Source of the DNA: Puniceicoccaceae bacterium
GTDB taxonomy: Bacteria; Verrucomicrobiota; Verrucomicrobiia; Opitutales; Opitutaceae
DNA: 47,070 bases
Direction: 5' to 3'
Assembly: GCA_007695295.1 (NCBI GenBank)
Contig: REEB01000113.1
Span: forward strand, 1 to 47,070
Part shown: piece after piece, positions 25,189 through 33,609 of the stretch
Layout of the letters: each line of letters begins with the position of its first letter
How positions within the stretch are numbered: position 1 is the stretch's first letter
Program-made: the position numbers and the translations under genes
The notes under the pieces: model-generated
What the model saw: the letters and a program-made list of their open reading frames with translations, nothing else
What the model was told of the DNA's origin: nothing
Databases searched by the model: none

Positions 25189-26810
25189 GCGGAGTCCCCT
25201 GCCGCGGACCGAGCTTCCGGCTCGCGCCCGTGGAGCGCTCCATAGCCCAGCAGCACCAGCACTCCGCCCAGCCCCACAAACCAGTCGCCAAAGCGCACAT
25301 AGAAGGTCTCCACCCCGCGCCAGCGTTGGTCCCGCCAGACTTCCGCCACGCTCGCACCGCGAAAGTAGATGCTCCCGTCCGCATCGGTCAGAACGTGACG
25401 AATAACGCCGGACTCGTCGATCCAGCCGCTCCAGCCGGCATTGCCACAACGCAGCACCGGCCGCCGCGTCTCCACCGCCCGCAGCACCGAGTGGGCCGCA
25501 TGCTGGTAAGCGGCGCCCTCTTCCCCAAACCAGGCGTTGTTCGTCACCACCACCAACACGGCCGCCCCCGCCCGGACCGTCTCCCGCGCCAGCCGCGGAA
25601 AGACGTCCTCATAGCAGATCAGCGGGCCCGCCATGATGGTTCGGTCCGCCAAGGCAATCGGCAGCAGCACCGGCTCGGTTCCCGGGGTAAAATCCCCCCC
25701 TATGGGGACAAACTTCTCCAGCCACGGCAGCCAGCGCCGCAGCGGTACGTACTCTCCGAAGGGCACCAGATGGCGCTTTCGGTAGTAGGGCTCCGCGACC
25801 CCCAGGTCCGGCCTCACGAGCAGAGCCGCATTGCGCCAGAGGCTCTCCCCCTCTTCGCGATCCTCCACCGTGATGCCGCCCATCACCACCGGCACACCGA
25901 GCCCGGAGATGGTTTCCTCCACCCAGTGCCGCATCCCCGGGTGCCCCACGACTGCATAGGGGGTCACCGCCTCCGGCCACAGGATCACGTCCGGCTCCAA
26001 CGGCAACAGATGCTGGGAAACCCGGGTCAGCACCGCCAGGATGTCCGGAGCACTCGCCTCCTCCCATTTGATGTCCTGCGGGATGTTGGGCTGCATCAGA
26101 CCCACCCGCAACCACTCCTGTGCCTCTCTTCCGGCACTGTGACGGAAAAATCCGAACGACGCCAGAAACAGCAGCAGCAGCGCGAGATAGAACTCCGGCA
26201 CGAAACGGTTTTTGCGCCGCCGGAAGTAGTCCTCCAATCGACGAAAATATGCCGCCAGCCCCAGGTTAAAGACGATGAGCACAAAGGACACCCCCCAGGC
26301 CCCCGTCCAGGCCGCCGACTGCAGCAGGAGCGGCCGCTCCCACTGGCTCGCCGCCAAAGGCAACCAGGGAAAGCCGGTGAAAAGCCAGCTCCGGATCCAC
26401 TCCAGCACCACCCACAGCCCGGCCAGGCCCAAGGTCGCCGCCAATCGCCGCCCCAACGGCGCCTCCACCATCCTCGGCAGGGCCCAGCGCGCCGCCGCCA
26501 GCCAAGCCAGCGGAAAGAGCGCCAGCACCAGCGACAGCGCCACCATCCCCGCCGGCGTCACATGGCGTAACCAAAATATCAATACAATCCAAGCCGCCCA
26601 CGAGCCCACCCCCACCGCCGGCAAATACCAACGCCAGGGCGCTCCGAAAGCCGCCCAGGCCAGGGCCGGCACCACAAAGATGTAGGCCGCCTCGGCCACG
26701 TTCATCGGGGGGAAGGCCGCCGCCGTCAGCAATCCGGTCGCCACCGCCACCAAGAGGGCGATGCCGGCTTGGCCCGCCCCCCGGAGTCCGGCTGTCAGAC
26801 GCGCGATCAC
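25185..26810 (-). CDS. lnt: apolipoprotein N-acyltransferase
   Basis: Lnt adds the third acyl chain to lipoproteins in the inner membrane, needed for their passage to the outer membrane. The 541-residue protein has about six N-terminal transmembrane helices (to about residue 230) and a C-terminal nitrilase domain. The triad is visible: Glu in ILWPEAVTPYAV (near 278), Lys in YYRKRHLVPFGEYVPL (near 343) and Cys in GPLICYEDVFP (near 398). The start is GTG at 26810, 28 bases after the secA stop. Several lipoproteins in the window are plausible substrates. A one-mismatch GTAT/ATAC dyad lies inside. Confidence 0.95.
   Translation of the reverse strand: MIARLTAGLRGAGQAGIALLVAVATGLLTAAAFPPMNVAEAAYIFVVPALAWAAFGAPWRWYLPAVGVGSWAAWIVLIFWLRHVTPAGMVALSLVLALFPLAWLAAARWALPRMVEAPLGRRLAATLGLAGLWVVLEWIRSWLFTGFPWLPLAASQWERPLLLQSAAWTGAWGVSFVLIVFNLGLAAYFRRLEDYFRRRKNRFVPEFYLALLLLFLASFGFFRHSAGREAQEWLRVGLMQPNIPQDIKWEEASAPDILAVLTRVSQHLLPLEPDVILWPEAVTPYAVVGHPGMRHWVEETISGLGVPVVMGGITVEDREEGESLWRNAALLVRPDLGVAEPYYRKRHLVPFGEYVPLRRWLPWLEKFVPIGGDFTPGTEPVLLPIALADRTIMAGPLICYEDVFPRLARETVRAGAAVLVVVTNNAWFGEEGAAYQHAAHSVLRAVETRRPVLRCGNAGWSGWIDESGVIRHVLTDADGSIYFRGASVAEVWRDQRWRGVETFYVRFGDWFVGLGGVLVLLGYGALHGREPEARSAAGDSA
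26567..26585. repeat. GTATY-N9-RATAC dyad, one-mismatch copy (26567)
   Basis: It reads GTAACCAAAATATCAATAC inside lnt: left half GTAA, right half exact. Coding-strand codons include GTA, TTG, ATA, TTT and TTA. Confidence 0.45.
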
Positions 26811-26838
26811 GGGGTTTCCAGACCGGCCGCCGCCGTCT

Positions 26839-29820
26839 TCACCGGCCGCAGCAGTGCTTGTATTTCTTGCCGCTGCCGCAAGGGCAGGGGTCGTTGCGGC
26901 CGACTTTCGGCACTTGGCGGCGGATTTCCACTTTGGGAAGCTGGACTTCGCGTCCGCCCGACCCCACCCCGGCCATGGCCGGCCGCGAAACCGGCTGCAT
27001 CCCTCCGGAACCGGTCACCGTGCCACCCTCGGCCGCCGCGCCTCCTTCCGACTTCGCCGCCCGCAGCATCATCTGCCGGATGTTCTCGATCGCAACCAAG
27101 TTGGAGGCGGAGCGGAAGAGGGTCGTGCAGAGCCGTCCGCGGATGTTGTTCATCAGCTCCTCGAAATACTTGTAGGCCTCGTTTTTATACTCGACCAAGG
27201 GATCTTTCTGACCATACCCGCGCAGCCCGATGCTGCGGCGCAGCTCCTCCATCTCGGTCAGGTGCTCCTGCCAGTGCGAGTCGATCGAATGCAGCAGGAT
27301 GTAGCGCTCGAGCTGGACGAAGGCTTCCTTGTGATCCGGCGGCTCCTTCAGCCGGTAGGCTTCGCGGACGCGCTCCATCACCATTTCAAGCGCGGCCGCG
27401 GGGTCCTTGCCTTGGAAGTCCTCCTCTTTGAGCGCGATCGGGAAATGCGCATTGATCCACTTCAGCAGGCCTTCGGTGTCGCCCGAGGTGGCGTCCTTGG
27501 TCCCGATGCCGGCGCCCCCGAGGCGCTCCTCCAACTCCTCTTCCACCAGCTCGAAAATCACTTCCCGGGGACTCTCGTGGGCAAGTGCTTCGTTGCGGAT
27601 GCCGTAGATGACTTCACGCTGCTGGTTGAGGACGTCGTCATACTGAAGCAGGCGCTTGCGGATGGAGTAGTTGCGCTGCTCGACTTTCTTCTGCGCCGAC
27701 TCGATCGAGCGGTTGAGCAGCGGGTGGGCCAGCTCCTCGCCGTCCTGCATCGACCGCTCCATGATCCGGCCAAGCGGACCGGCGGAGGCAAAGAGCCTCA
27801 TCAGGTCGTCTTCCAGCGAAATGAAAAACTTGGTCTGGCCCGGGTCTCCCTGGCGCGAACAGCGGCCGCGGAGCTGGCGGTCGATTCGTCGCGACTCGTG
27901 CCGCTCCGTGCCGATGACAAAAAGCCCCCCCAGCTCCCGCACCCCTTCACCGAGTTTGATGTCGGTTCCGCGGCCGGCCATGTTGGTCGCGATCGTGACC
28001 GCCCCGCGCAGGCCCGCACGGGAGATGATCTCCGCCTCCTGCTGGTGAAACTTCGCGTTCAGCACCGTGTGCGGGATGTGGCTGCGCCGCAGCATCCTGC
28101 TCAAAACTTCGGAGGCTTCCACCGAGGCCGTGCCCACCAGCACCGGAATGCCTTTGCGGTGCGCCTCCTCGATTTCCTTGATCGCCGCGTTGTACTTTTC
28201 GCGCCGGGTCTTGTACACCACGTCGTCATGGTCGATCCGGATGCTGGGTTTGTTCGTCGGGATGACGGAGACGTTGAGCTTGTAGATGTCGTGAAACTCC
28301 GTCGCCTCCGTCTCCGCCGTTCCGGTCATGCCGGCAAGTTTCTCATACATCCGGAAGTAATTCTGGATGGTGACGGAAGCGAAGGTCCGGGTCTCGCGCT
28401 CAATGGTGACGTTTTCCTTGGCCTCGACCGCCTGGTGGAGGCCGTCGCTCCAACGCCGGCCGGGCATGGTGCGGCCGGTGTTTTCATCCACGATCACCAC
28501 TTTGCCGTCCTGCACCACGTATTCCACGTCCCGCTCGTAAAGCGAGTAGGCGCGCAGCAACTGGCTGATCGCGTGGATCATCTCGCTGGTGTTTTCAAAG
28601 GACTCCTGGGCTTTCTGCTTGGCTTTGTCCTTCTCCTCGGGCGGCAGGGCGGGGTCCTTGTCGATGTCGATGAACATGCTCGGCAGATCCGGAAGGACAA
28701 AGCCGTCGGGATCGTCGGGACGAAGGAAGAGCCGTCCTTTTTCGGTCAGGTCGGCCTGGTGCTGCTTTTCATCCAACACGTAAAACAGCTCCTCTTTGAG
28801 GGCGAACATGCGCGTTTTGTTCATGTCGCCGTTCATCTCCAGCTCGTACTTGTCGAAGGCTTTCCGGTAGGCGCCGGTTTCGAGCAGGCGGAGGAACTGC
28901 TTGTTTTTGGGCATGCCCAGCTTCACCTGGAGCATGCGGACCAGAGCCTCATTGGTGTCGTCGGGTGAGCCGTCCTTTTCCAGCAGCTCCTTGGCCTCGG
29001 TGATAAGCTGGTTGCAGAGCCGCACCTGCTCGGAAACCAGCCGGGAGACGATCCCTTTGAGTTTGGTGAAGGGCTGCTCGCGCTCGATCGGAGCCGGACC
29101 CGAGATGATCAACGGCGTCCGCGCTTCGTCCACCAGAATGGAATCCACTTCGTCGATGATGACGTAGAAGTGGTCGCGCTGGACTTGGTCCTCCAGGCGC
29201 ATGGCCATGCCGTTGTCACGGAGGTAATCGAATCCGAATTCCGAAGCCGTGCCGTAGGTGATGTCGCACCCGTAGGCTTCGCGGCGCTTGGCCGGGGGCA
29301 TCTGGTTTTGGATGCATCCCACGGTGAGCCCGAGAAACTTGTAGATGTAGCCCATCCACTCCGAGTCGCGGCGCGCCAAGTAGTCGTTGACCGTCACGAG
29401 CTGGACGTTTTTCGAGCTGATGGCGTTGAGGTAGAGCGGCAGGGTGGCCACCAGCGTCTTGCCCTCGCCGGTCCCCATCTCCGCGATCCGGCCTTCATGC
29501 AGCGCGATGCCACCGATGAGCTGGACGTCGAAGTGCACCATGTCCCAGACGAGGTGATGGTCGCAGACGGTGATGGTCTGGCCAACCAGGCGGCGGGAGG
29601 CGTTTTTGACCACCGCGAAGGCTTCGGGAAGGAGGTCGTCCAGGCTTTCGCCCTGCCGGTGGCGCTCGCGGAGTTCCGTGGTTTTCGCCCGCAGGTCGTC
29701 GTTGGAAAGGTTTTGGTAGGTCTCCTCCAGAGCGTTAATCCGCTCCACGATGGGCTGGCACCGCTTGACGAACTTTTTGTGGTGCCGGCCGGAGAACTTC
29801 TTCAGCAAAAAGGAAATCAT
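26839..29820 (-). CDS. secA: preprotein translocase ATPase SecA
   Basis: SecA drives post-translational export through SecYEG. The 993-residue protein has Walker A within [19 protein letters not shown] (near residue 117), [18 protein letters not shown] (helicase DEAD region, near 222), [20 protein letters not shown] (near 500) and [12 protein letters not shown] (near 620). A C-terminal zinc-binding SEC-C motif, [16 protein letters not shown], has four potential ligands Cys-Cys-Cys-His/Cys. It is somewhat longer than E. coli SecA (901) through insertions around 250-330. It is divergent from the DUF1800 gene (181 bases apart) and is the first gene of the run secA-lnt-transporter-oxidase. Confidence 0.97.
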   Translation of the reverse strand: MISFLLKKFSGRHHKKFVKRCQPIVERINALEETYQNLSNDDLRAKTTELRERHRQGESLDDLLPEAFAVVKNASRRLVGQTITVCDHHLVWDMVHFDVQLIGGIALHEGRIAEMGTGEGKTLVATLPLYLNAISSKNVQLVTVNDYLARRDSEWMGYIYKFLGLTVGCIQNQMPPAKRREAYGCDITYGTASEFGFDYLRDNGMAMRLEDQVQRDHFYVIIDEVDSILVDEARTPLIISGPAPIEREQPFTKLKGIVSRLVSEQVRLCNQLITEAKELLEKDGSPDDTNEALVRMLQVKLGMPKNKQFLRLLETGAYRKAFDKYELEMNGDMNKTRMFALKEELFYVLDEKQHQADLTEKGRLFLRPDDPDGFVLPDLPSMFIDIDKDPALPPEEKDKAKQKAQESFENTSEMIHAISQLLRAYSLYERDVEYVVQDGKVVIVDENTGRTMPGRRWSDGLHQAVEAKENVTIERETRTFASVTIQNYFRMYEKLAGMTGTAETEATEFHDIYKLNVSVIPTNKPSIRIDHDDVVYKTRREKYNAAIKEIEEAHRKGIPVLVGTASVEASEVLSRMLRRSHIPHTVLNAKFHQQEAEIISRAGLRGAVTIATNMAGRGTDIKLGEGVRELGGLFVIGTERHESRRIDRQLRGRCSRQGDPGQTKFFISLEDDLMRLFASAGPLGRIMERSMQDGEELAHPLLNRSIESAQKKVEQRNYSIRKRLLQYDDVLNQQREVIYGIRNEALAHESPREVIFELVEEELEERLGGAGIGTKDATSGDTEGLLKWINAHFPIALKEEDFQGKDPAAALEMVMERVREAYRLKEPPDHKEAFVQLERYILLHSIDSHWQEHLTEMEELRRSIGLRGYGQKDPLVEYKNEAYKYFEELMNNIRGRLCTTLFRSASNLVAIENIRQMMLRAAKSEGGAAAEGGTVTGSGGMQPVSRPAMAGVGSGGREVQLPKVEIRRQVPKVGRNDPCPCGSGKKYKHCCGR

Positions 29821-30001
29821 GGAAAAGGAATGGGATTAAATCGGGCAGGGGACCCATGGCAACGGACAAATCCCTCCCGCGTTTGCTCCGAAATCGGATA
29901 AAAAGTGCCGACCCTAACCTCCCGTTGTCGCCCTCTCCCGGTTCGTTTATCCAATCCGCCGATCGTAATCCGTGCCCTTTCCGCGGCGTCTGCTTGCCGT
30001 C

Positions 30002-31504
30002 ATGCCCGCGTCCCCGCCGCCGCTCCCCCCGCCCCGGACAGCCTGGGAACCACTTCCTCCTGAAGCGTGGACCGCCGCCACCGCCCGCCACCTTCTCCAT
30101 CGGACCGGCTACGCGGCCCCGCCCTCCCAAATCGAGCGCGCCGTTCGCGAAGGCCTCGCCACCACCGTCGCACGGCTCTTCCGCCCAAGCCCCACCCCGG
30201 AGCGCCCCGATTCCTTCGGCCGCCTCGACGATCTGCGGGCGGAGGTTCTCGCCGCCGCCCGGGCCCATGGCATGTCCCCGGAAGCGCGCCGCGATCTTCA
30301 GCGCGAACTCCGTCAGGCCCGCAACACCGCCCACCAGGATTTCAGCCTCTCCTGGCTGCGCCACGCCGCAGATCCGAAGCACTCCGCCTACGAGAAATTC
30401 ATCCTCTTTCTGGCCAACATCCTCGTCGTCGGACTCGATGGGGTCCGCGATCCCATCCTCCTGCACCGCCACCACCAAATCCTCCGCGAAGGCGGTCTCG
30501 GCCCCTACCCCGATCTCTGCAAAGCCGTCTCCCGCTCCCCGGCGATGCTGGAATACCTCGATCTCCAGCGCAGCCGGCGCGAAAACCCAAACGAGAATTT
30601 CGCTCGCGAACTCTTTGAGCTCTTCATCCTCGGCGAGGGCCGGTACAGCGAGGAAGAGGTCAGAGAGGCCGCCCGTGCCTTCACTGGCTACCGGCGGCGG
30701 GGAGAAGACTTTTTCTTCGCCCGGGGCCAACACGACTCCGGATCCAAAACGCTCTTCGGCCACACCGGAAGTTTCGACGGCGACCAGGTCATTGACCTTG
30801 CCTTCCAACAGCCCGCCGCCCGCCTCCTCCTGCCCTCCCGTCTCATCCGCGAATTTCTCTCCGAAGATCCCCTGCCCGCCCCCTATCTCGAGGAGCTCGG
30901 CAACCACTGGGCTGCCCAGGATTTCCGCATCGAGGCACTCCTGCACCGCTTCTTCTCCAGCCGGATCTTTCACCACCCGGGCCACCGCGGCGCACTCATC
31001 AAAAGCCCCATTCACTTCTACCTCGGGTTGATCCAGGATCTGCACCTCCAGGTTGCACCCTTCCCACGCGGTTCTCTTCCTTTCCTGCGTCAGATGGGCC
31101 AGCCGTTTTTCGAGCCCCCCAATGTACGCGGATGGGTCGGCGGCCGCCTCTGGATCAACGCCTCCACTCTCGCCGCCCGCCGCTCCCTGGTGGATTTTCT
31201 CTTCCGTGAAGACCCCGAGGCCGTCCTCAATGCCGATGAAGCCGCCGCCCTCGACGCTGCCCGCCGGCAGGGGCCGGTCCTTCTCACCGTCGGCCCGCAA
31301 CGGTTTGCCACCTTTGCGGAGTTGCCCGGCGAAATGATCGCCACCCGCCTCGCCACCCGCCTGCTCCCGCTTGATCCCCCGGCTGGCTTTGCCGCCGCGG
31401 CGGCCGCCTTTCTCGACCAGGCTCCGGCCGGCCCGGAACGCAACCGGCGCCTCGCCCTCCTCGCCCGGCGCATCCTCCTCAGTCCCCACTACCAGCTCTG
31501 CTGA
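30002..31504 (+). CDS. DUF1800 domain-containing protein
   Basis: The roughly 500-residue protein matches DUF1800: HLLHRTGYAAPPSQIERAV near the N-terminus, NENFARELFELFILGEGRYS near residue 200 followed by EVREAARAFTGYR, and QPFFEPPNVRGWVGGRLWIN near 365. The function is unknown. DUF1800 genes are almost always followed by a DUF1501 gene, as here after nine bases, and the pair is expanded in Planctomycetota and Verrucomicrobiota. ATG at 30002 is chosen; a GTG ten codons upstream (29972) is possible. No ribosome-binding site decides it, and no signal peptide is evident. Confidence 0.88.
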   Translation: MPASPPPLPPPRTAWEPLPPEAWTAATARHLLHRTGYAAPPSQIERAVREGLATTVARLFRPSPTPERPDSFGRLDDLRAEVLAAARAHGMSPEARRDLQRELRQARNTAHQDFSLSWLRHAADPKHSAYEKFILFLANILVVGLDGVRDPILLHRHHQILREGGLGPYPDLCKAVSRSPAMLEYLDLQRSRRENPNENFARELFELFILGEGRYSEEEVREAARAFTGYRRRGEDFFFARGQHDSGSKTLFGHTGSFDGDQVIDLAFQQPAARLLLPSRLIREFLSEDPLPAPYLEELGNHWAAQDFRIEALLHRFFSSRIFHHPGHRGALIKSPIHFYLGLIQDLHLQVAPFPRGSLPFLRQMGQPFFEPPNVRGWVGGRLWINASTLAARRSLVDFLFREDPEAVLNADEAAALDAARRQGPVLLTVGPQRFATFAELPGEMIATRLATRLLPLDPPAGFAAAAAAFLDQAPAGPERNRRLALLARRILLSPHYQLC

Positions 31505-31513
31505 CCCCCCCCC

Positions 31514-32758
31514 ATGAACGCGCCTCCCGTCCTGCCCTCCACCCGCCGCGAATTTCTCCGCCACGGTCTCCGCGGCGCCGGCCTCCTCGCCTTCAGCCGA
31601 CACCTGCCGTGGTTTCTTGCCGCCTCCACTCTCCGCGGCGCTCCGCGGCCGGAAAAGGACCGCAGCGTACTCGTGCTCGTTCAACTCGCGGGCGGTAATG
31701 ACGGACTGAATACACTCATTCCATTCGACAACGACCACTACCACCGCCTCCGGCCCACCCTCGCCCTCCGTTCCTCCGAGGTTCTCCCCCTCGCCGATGG
31801 CCTCGGGCTCCACCCCGCCCTCGCCCCCTTGCAGCCCCTGCTCGACGCCGGCCACCTCGGTTTGGTCCAGAATGTCGGCTACCCCAATCCCAACCGCTCC
31901 CACTTCCGCGCCATGGAAATCTGGGAAACCGCCGCCGAGAGCGACCATGCCCTCTCCACCGGATGGCTGGGACGCTATTTCGACAACACCTGCTCCGGCG
32001 GGCCCCATGACGAAAGAGCGCCGCGGGGCATTCACTTCGGGGCCGAACTGCCACCGTCCCTGCAAGCCTCCCGGCCCCAGGCCACCTTCGGCGTCACCCC
32101 GGCCATCGGCCGCCGCGGCCTGCGCGGTCCGGAGCGTCGCTTGGCCAAAAACCTCCTCGAAGCGCATCCTGCCGCGCCCGCCAACCTTGGCTTCCTGAGC
32201 CACACCATGATGGACGCCCTCGTCACCGAGGAGCGTGTCGGCCGCATCCTCTCCCGCTACCGACCGGACGCCGACTACCCCGCAAACCGATTTGCCCAAG
32301 CACTCCGCGGCGTCGCCGCCCTCATTCTCGCCGACCTCCCCACCCGCGTCTATTTTGTTTCCCTCGGCGGCTTCGACACCCACAGCAACCAAGCCGCCAC
32401 CCATGCCCGGCTGCTCTCGACCTTCGCCGCGGGCATGCATGCCTTCCAGCACGACCTCCGCCGCCAAAAAGCCGGTGACCGCGTCCTCACCATGACGTTT
32501 TCCGAATTCGGGCGCCGCGCGGCCGAAAACCACAGCGCCGGCACCGACCACGGCACCGCCGCCCCCCTCTTTGTCATGGGCGAATCCCTCCGCGGCGGCC
32601 TCCATGGCCACCCCCCCGACCTCGATCTGCCCCCCGGCGCCGATCCCGTCCACTCCACCGACTTCCGCTGCGTCTACGCCACCGTCCTCGAACGCTGGCT
32701 CGGCTGCCCCGCGACACCGGTCCTCGGCGGTGCCTTCACCCCGCTGGACTTCCTCTGA
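31514..32758 (+). CDS. DUF1501 domain-containing protein, Tat-exported
   Basis: The 414 residues begin with a twin-arginine signal (STRREFLRHGLRGAGLLAFS, Arg11-Arg12), then VLVLVQLAGGNDGLNTLIPF, the DUF1501 hallmark. Further conserved blocks are NPNRSHFRAMEIWETA near 130, FVSLGGFDTHSNQAATHARL near 282 and TFSEFGRRAAENHSAGTDHG near 330. The fold is related to the alkaline phosphatase/sulfatase group, but activity is unproven. It is paired with DUF1800 in one transcript. tatC lies 3.8 kb downstream. A one-mismatch GTAT/ATAC dyad is inside. Confidence 0.9.
   Translation: MNAPPVLPSTRREFLRHGLRGAGLLAFSRHLPWFLAASTLRGAPRPEKDRSVLVLVQLAGGNDGLNTLIPFDNDHYHRLRPTLALRSSEVLPLADGLGLHPALAPLQPLLDAGHLGLVQNVGYPNPNRSHFRAMEIWETAAESDHALSTGWLGRYFDNTCSGGPHDERAPRGIHFGAELPPSLQASRPQATFGVTPAIGRRGLRGPERRLAKNLLEAHPAAPANLGFLSHTMMDALVTEERVGRILSRYRPDADYPANRFAQALRGVAALILADLPTRVYFVSLGGFDTHSNQAATHARLLSTFAAGMHAFQHDLRRQKAGDRVLTMTFSEFGRRAAENHSAGTDHGTAAPLFVMGESLRGGLHGHPPDLDLPPGADPVHSTDFRCVYATVLERWLGCPATPVLGGAFTPLDFL
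31696..31714. repeat. GTATY-N9-RATAC dyad, one-mismatch copy (31696)
   Basis: It reads GTAATGACGGACTGAATAC inside the DUF1501 gene: left half GTAA, right half exact. Nearby codons GGA, ACA, ATT and CCA depart from the usual G/C-ending choice. Confidence 0.4.
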
Positions 32759-32777
32759 AGACATCCCATCACCACGC

Positions 32778-32803
32778 AAAAAAAGCGGCCCAAAAAGGAC
32801 CGC
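32778..32803 (-). terminator. rho-independent terminator of tRNA-Pro
   Basis: On the minus strand GCGGTCC, a TTTTT loop and GGGCCGC form a 7-bp stem (one G-U pair), followed by seven T residues (32784-32778). It starts 12 bases after the tRNA CCA end, ideal for this gene. The convergent DUF1501 gene ends 19 bases beyond it. Confidence 0.85.
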
Positions 32804-32814
32804 TGGCTGGAAAA

Positions 32815-32891
32815 TGGTCGGGGTGAGAGGATTCGAACCTCCGGCCTCTACGTCCCGAACGTAGCGCTCTACCAGGCTAAGCTACACCCCG
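32815..32891 (-). tRNA. tRNA-Pro (anticodon CGG)
   Basis: The 77-nucleotide cloverleaf has acceptor CGGGGTG/CACCCCG, discriminator A, an encoded CCA (32817-32815), anticodon stem CTACG/CGTAG and loop TTCGGGA. Anticodon CGG is at 32857-32855. The T arm contains GGTTCGAATCC. It reads CCG codons, which are abundant in this genome. Confidence 0.96.
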
Positions 32892-32912
32892 AGGTCCGCA
32901 CGTCCGCCACCA

Positions 32913-32941
32913 AGTGACGTCGCGGGCAAAGGCGCAGTCAA
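32913..32941 (-). promoter_or_regulatory. candidate promoter of tRNA-Pro
   Basis: The minus strand has TTGACT (32941-32936), a 17-base spacer and GTCACT (32918-32913). The -35 is identical to that of the candidate rrn promoter; the -10 is poor. It would start transcription about 15 bases before the tRNA. Confidence 0.35.
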
Positions 32942-32978
32942 GGTGGACGGTCCACCGAGCGCAAGGGTAAATTTCCCG

Positions 32979-33008
32979 TTGACCCGCTCCGCTCCGCCGG
33001 GCTATCCA
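32979..33008 (+). promoter_or_regulatory. candidate promoter of tRNA-Lys
   Basis: TTGACC (32979-32984), an 18-base spacer and TATCCA (33003-33008) lie about 50 bases before the tRNA. The -35 is strong; the -10 keeps TAT only. Confidence 0.4.
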
Positions 33009-33057
33009 TCCCGGTTTGATCAACGCGACCACCACCCGGCTCGGAGGACCCGCGCAC

Positions 33058-33132
33058 GGGTCGATAGCTCAACGGTAGAGCAGTTGCCTTTTAAGCAATT
33101 GGTTCAGGGTTCGAATCCCTGTCGACCCACCA
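33058..33132 (+). tRNA. tRNA-Lys (anticodon TTT)
   Basis: The 75-nucleotide cloverleaf has acceptor GGGTCGA/TCGACCC, discriminator A and an encoded CCA (33130-33132). The anticodon stem GTTGC/GCAAT carries loop CTTTTAA with anticodon TTT at 33090-33092. The T arm contains GGTTCGAATCC. It is divergent from tRNA-Pro, 166 bases away. Confidence 0.96.
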
Positions 33133-33272
33133 CCCCGCCCCACCGGCCGTTACGCGAAGGTAAATTCACACCCGGATTCGACTTAGGTTCCCTCCAAAAC
33201 GGCCGACCTATGGGTTAAGCTTTTCGCTGCATGTCATAACCCTAAAAACGAACCTCCCATCCCTCCTCCGTC

Positions 33273-33515
33273 ATGACCCAGGAAGAAACCCGATTCCTCG
33301 CCTGCCTGAAAAACTCCAAGGCTTCCGTACAGGAGAAAATAGCCATCGTGGACGAAATCAAGCAGACCCTCGAGACCGACTACATCCTGGACATTCCGCT
33401 CTCCCAGATCGCGCTGCGCGCCCTCAAGCAGACCGCCTCCAACAAGAAGGAGGACACACGGGTCCGCCAGCGGGCCATGCGCGTCTTCAAGCGCTACGCG
33501 CAGGCCCTGCGCTGA
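33273..33515 (+). CDS. small conserved-looking helical protein, function unknown
   Basis: The 80 residues are charged and mostly helical, for example MTQEETRFLACLKNSKASVQ and ALKQTASNKKEDTRVRQRAM. There is no signal peptide, membrane segment or recognisable motif. The gene stands alone after tRNA-Lys and ends before a strong terminator, and its codon choice is normal for the genome, so I take it as real. The basic C-terminus (VRQRAMRVFKRYAQALR) could bind nucleic acid, but this is a guess. Confidence 0.65.
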   Translation: MTQEETRFLACLKNSKASVQEKIAIVDEIKQTLETDYILDIPLSQIALRALKQTASNKKEDTRVRQRAMRVFKRYAQALR

Positions 33516-33556
33516 GCAACCAACGGCCGCCGCCGGCCGCGTCAATCTTTCGCACG

Positions 33557-33596
33557 AAAAAGCCGGGACCGCAGGGTCCCGGCTTTAAGTTTTTTC
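33557..33596. terminator. bidirectional rho-independent terminator
   Basis: AAAGCCGGGACC and GGTCCCGGCTTT form a perfect 12-bp stem around GCA, followed on the plus strand by AAGTTTTTTC and on the minus strand by TTTCGTG. It sits between the convergent 80-residue gene and ppdK and should serve both. Confidence 0.88.
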
Positions 33597-33609
33597 GGGC
33601 TCCGGCCGC

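Noticed and set aside
27172-27190. GTAG-N11-ATAC in secA as another copy of the dyad
   Set aside because: It lacks the inner Y/R symmetry and encodes a peptide in SecA that could explain it; a chance near match.
29735-32779. A 1014-codon open frame on the minus strand opposite the DUF1800/DUF1501 genes
   Set aside because: Its translation is Gly/Glu/Ala-rich without domains and is the mirror of two well-matched genes; long antisense frames are expected at this G+C content.
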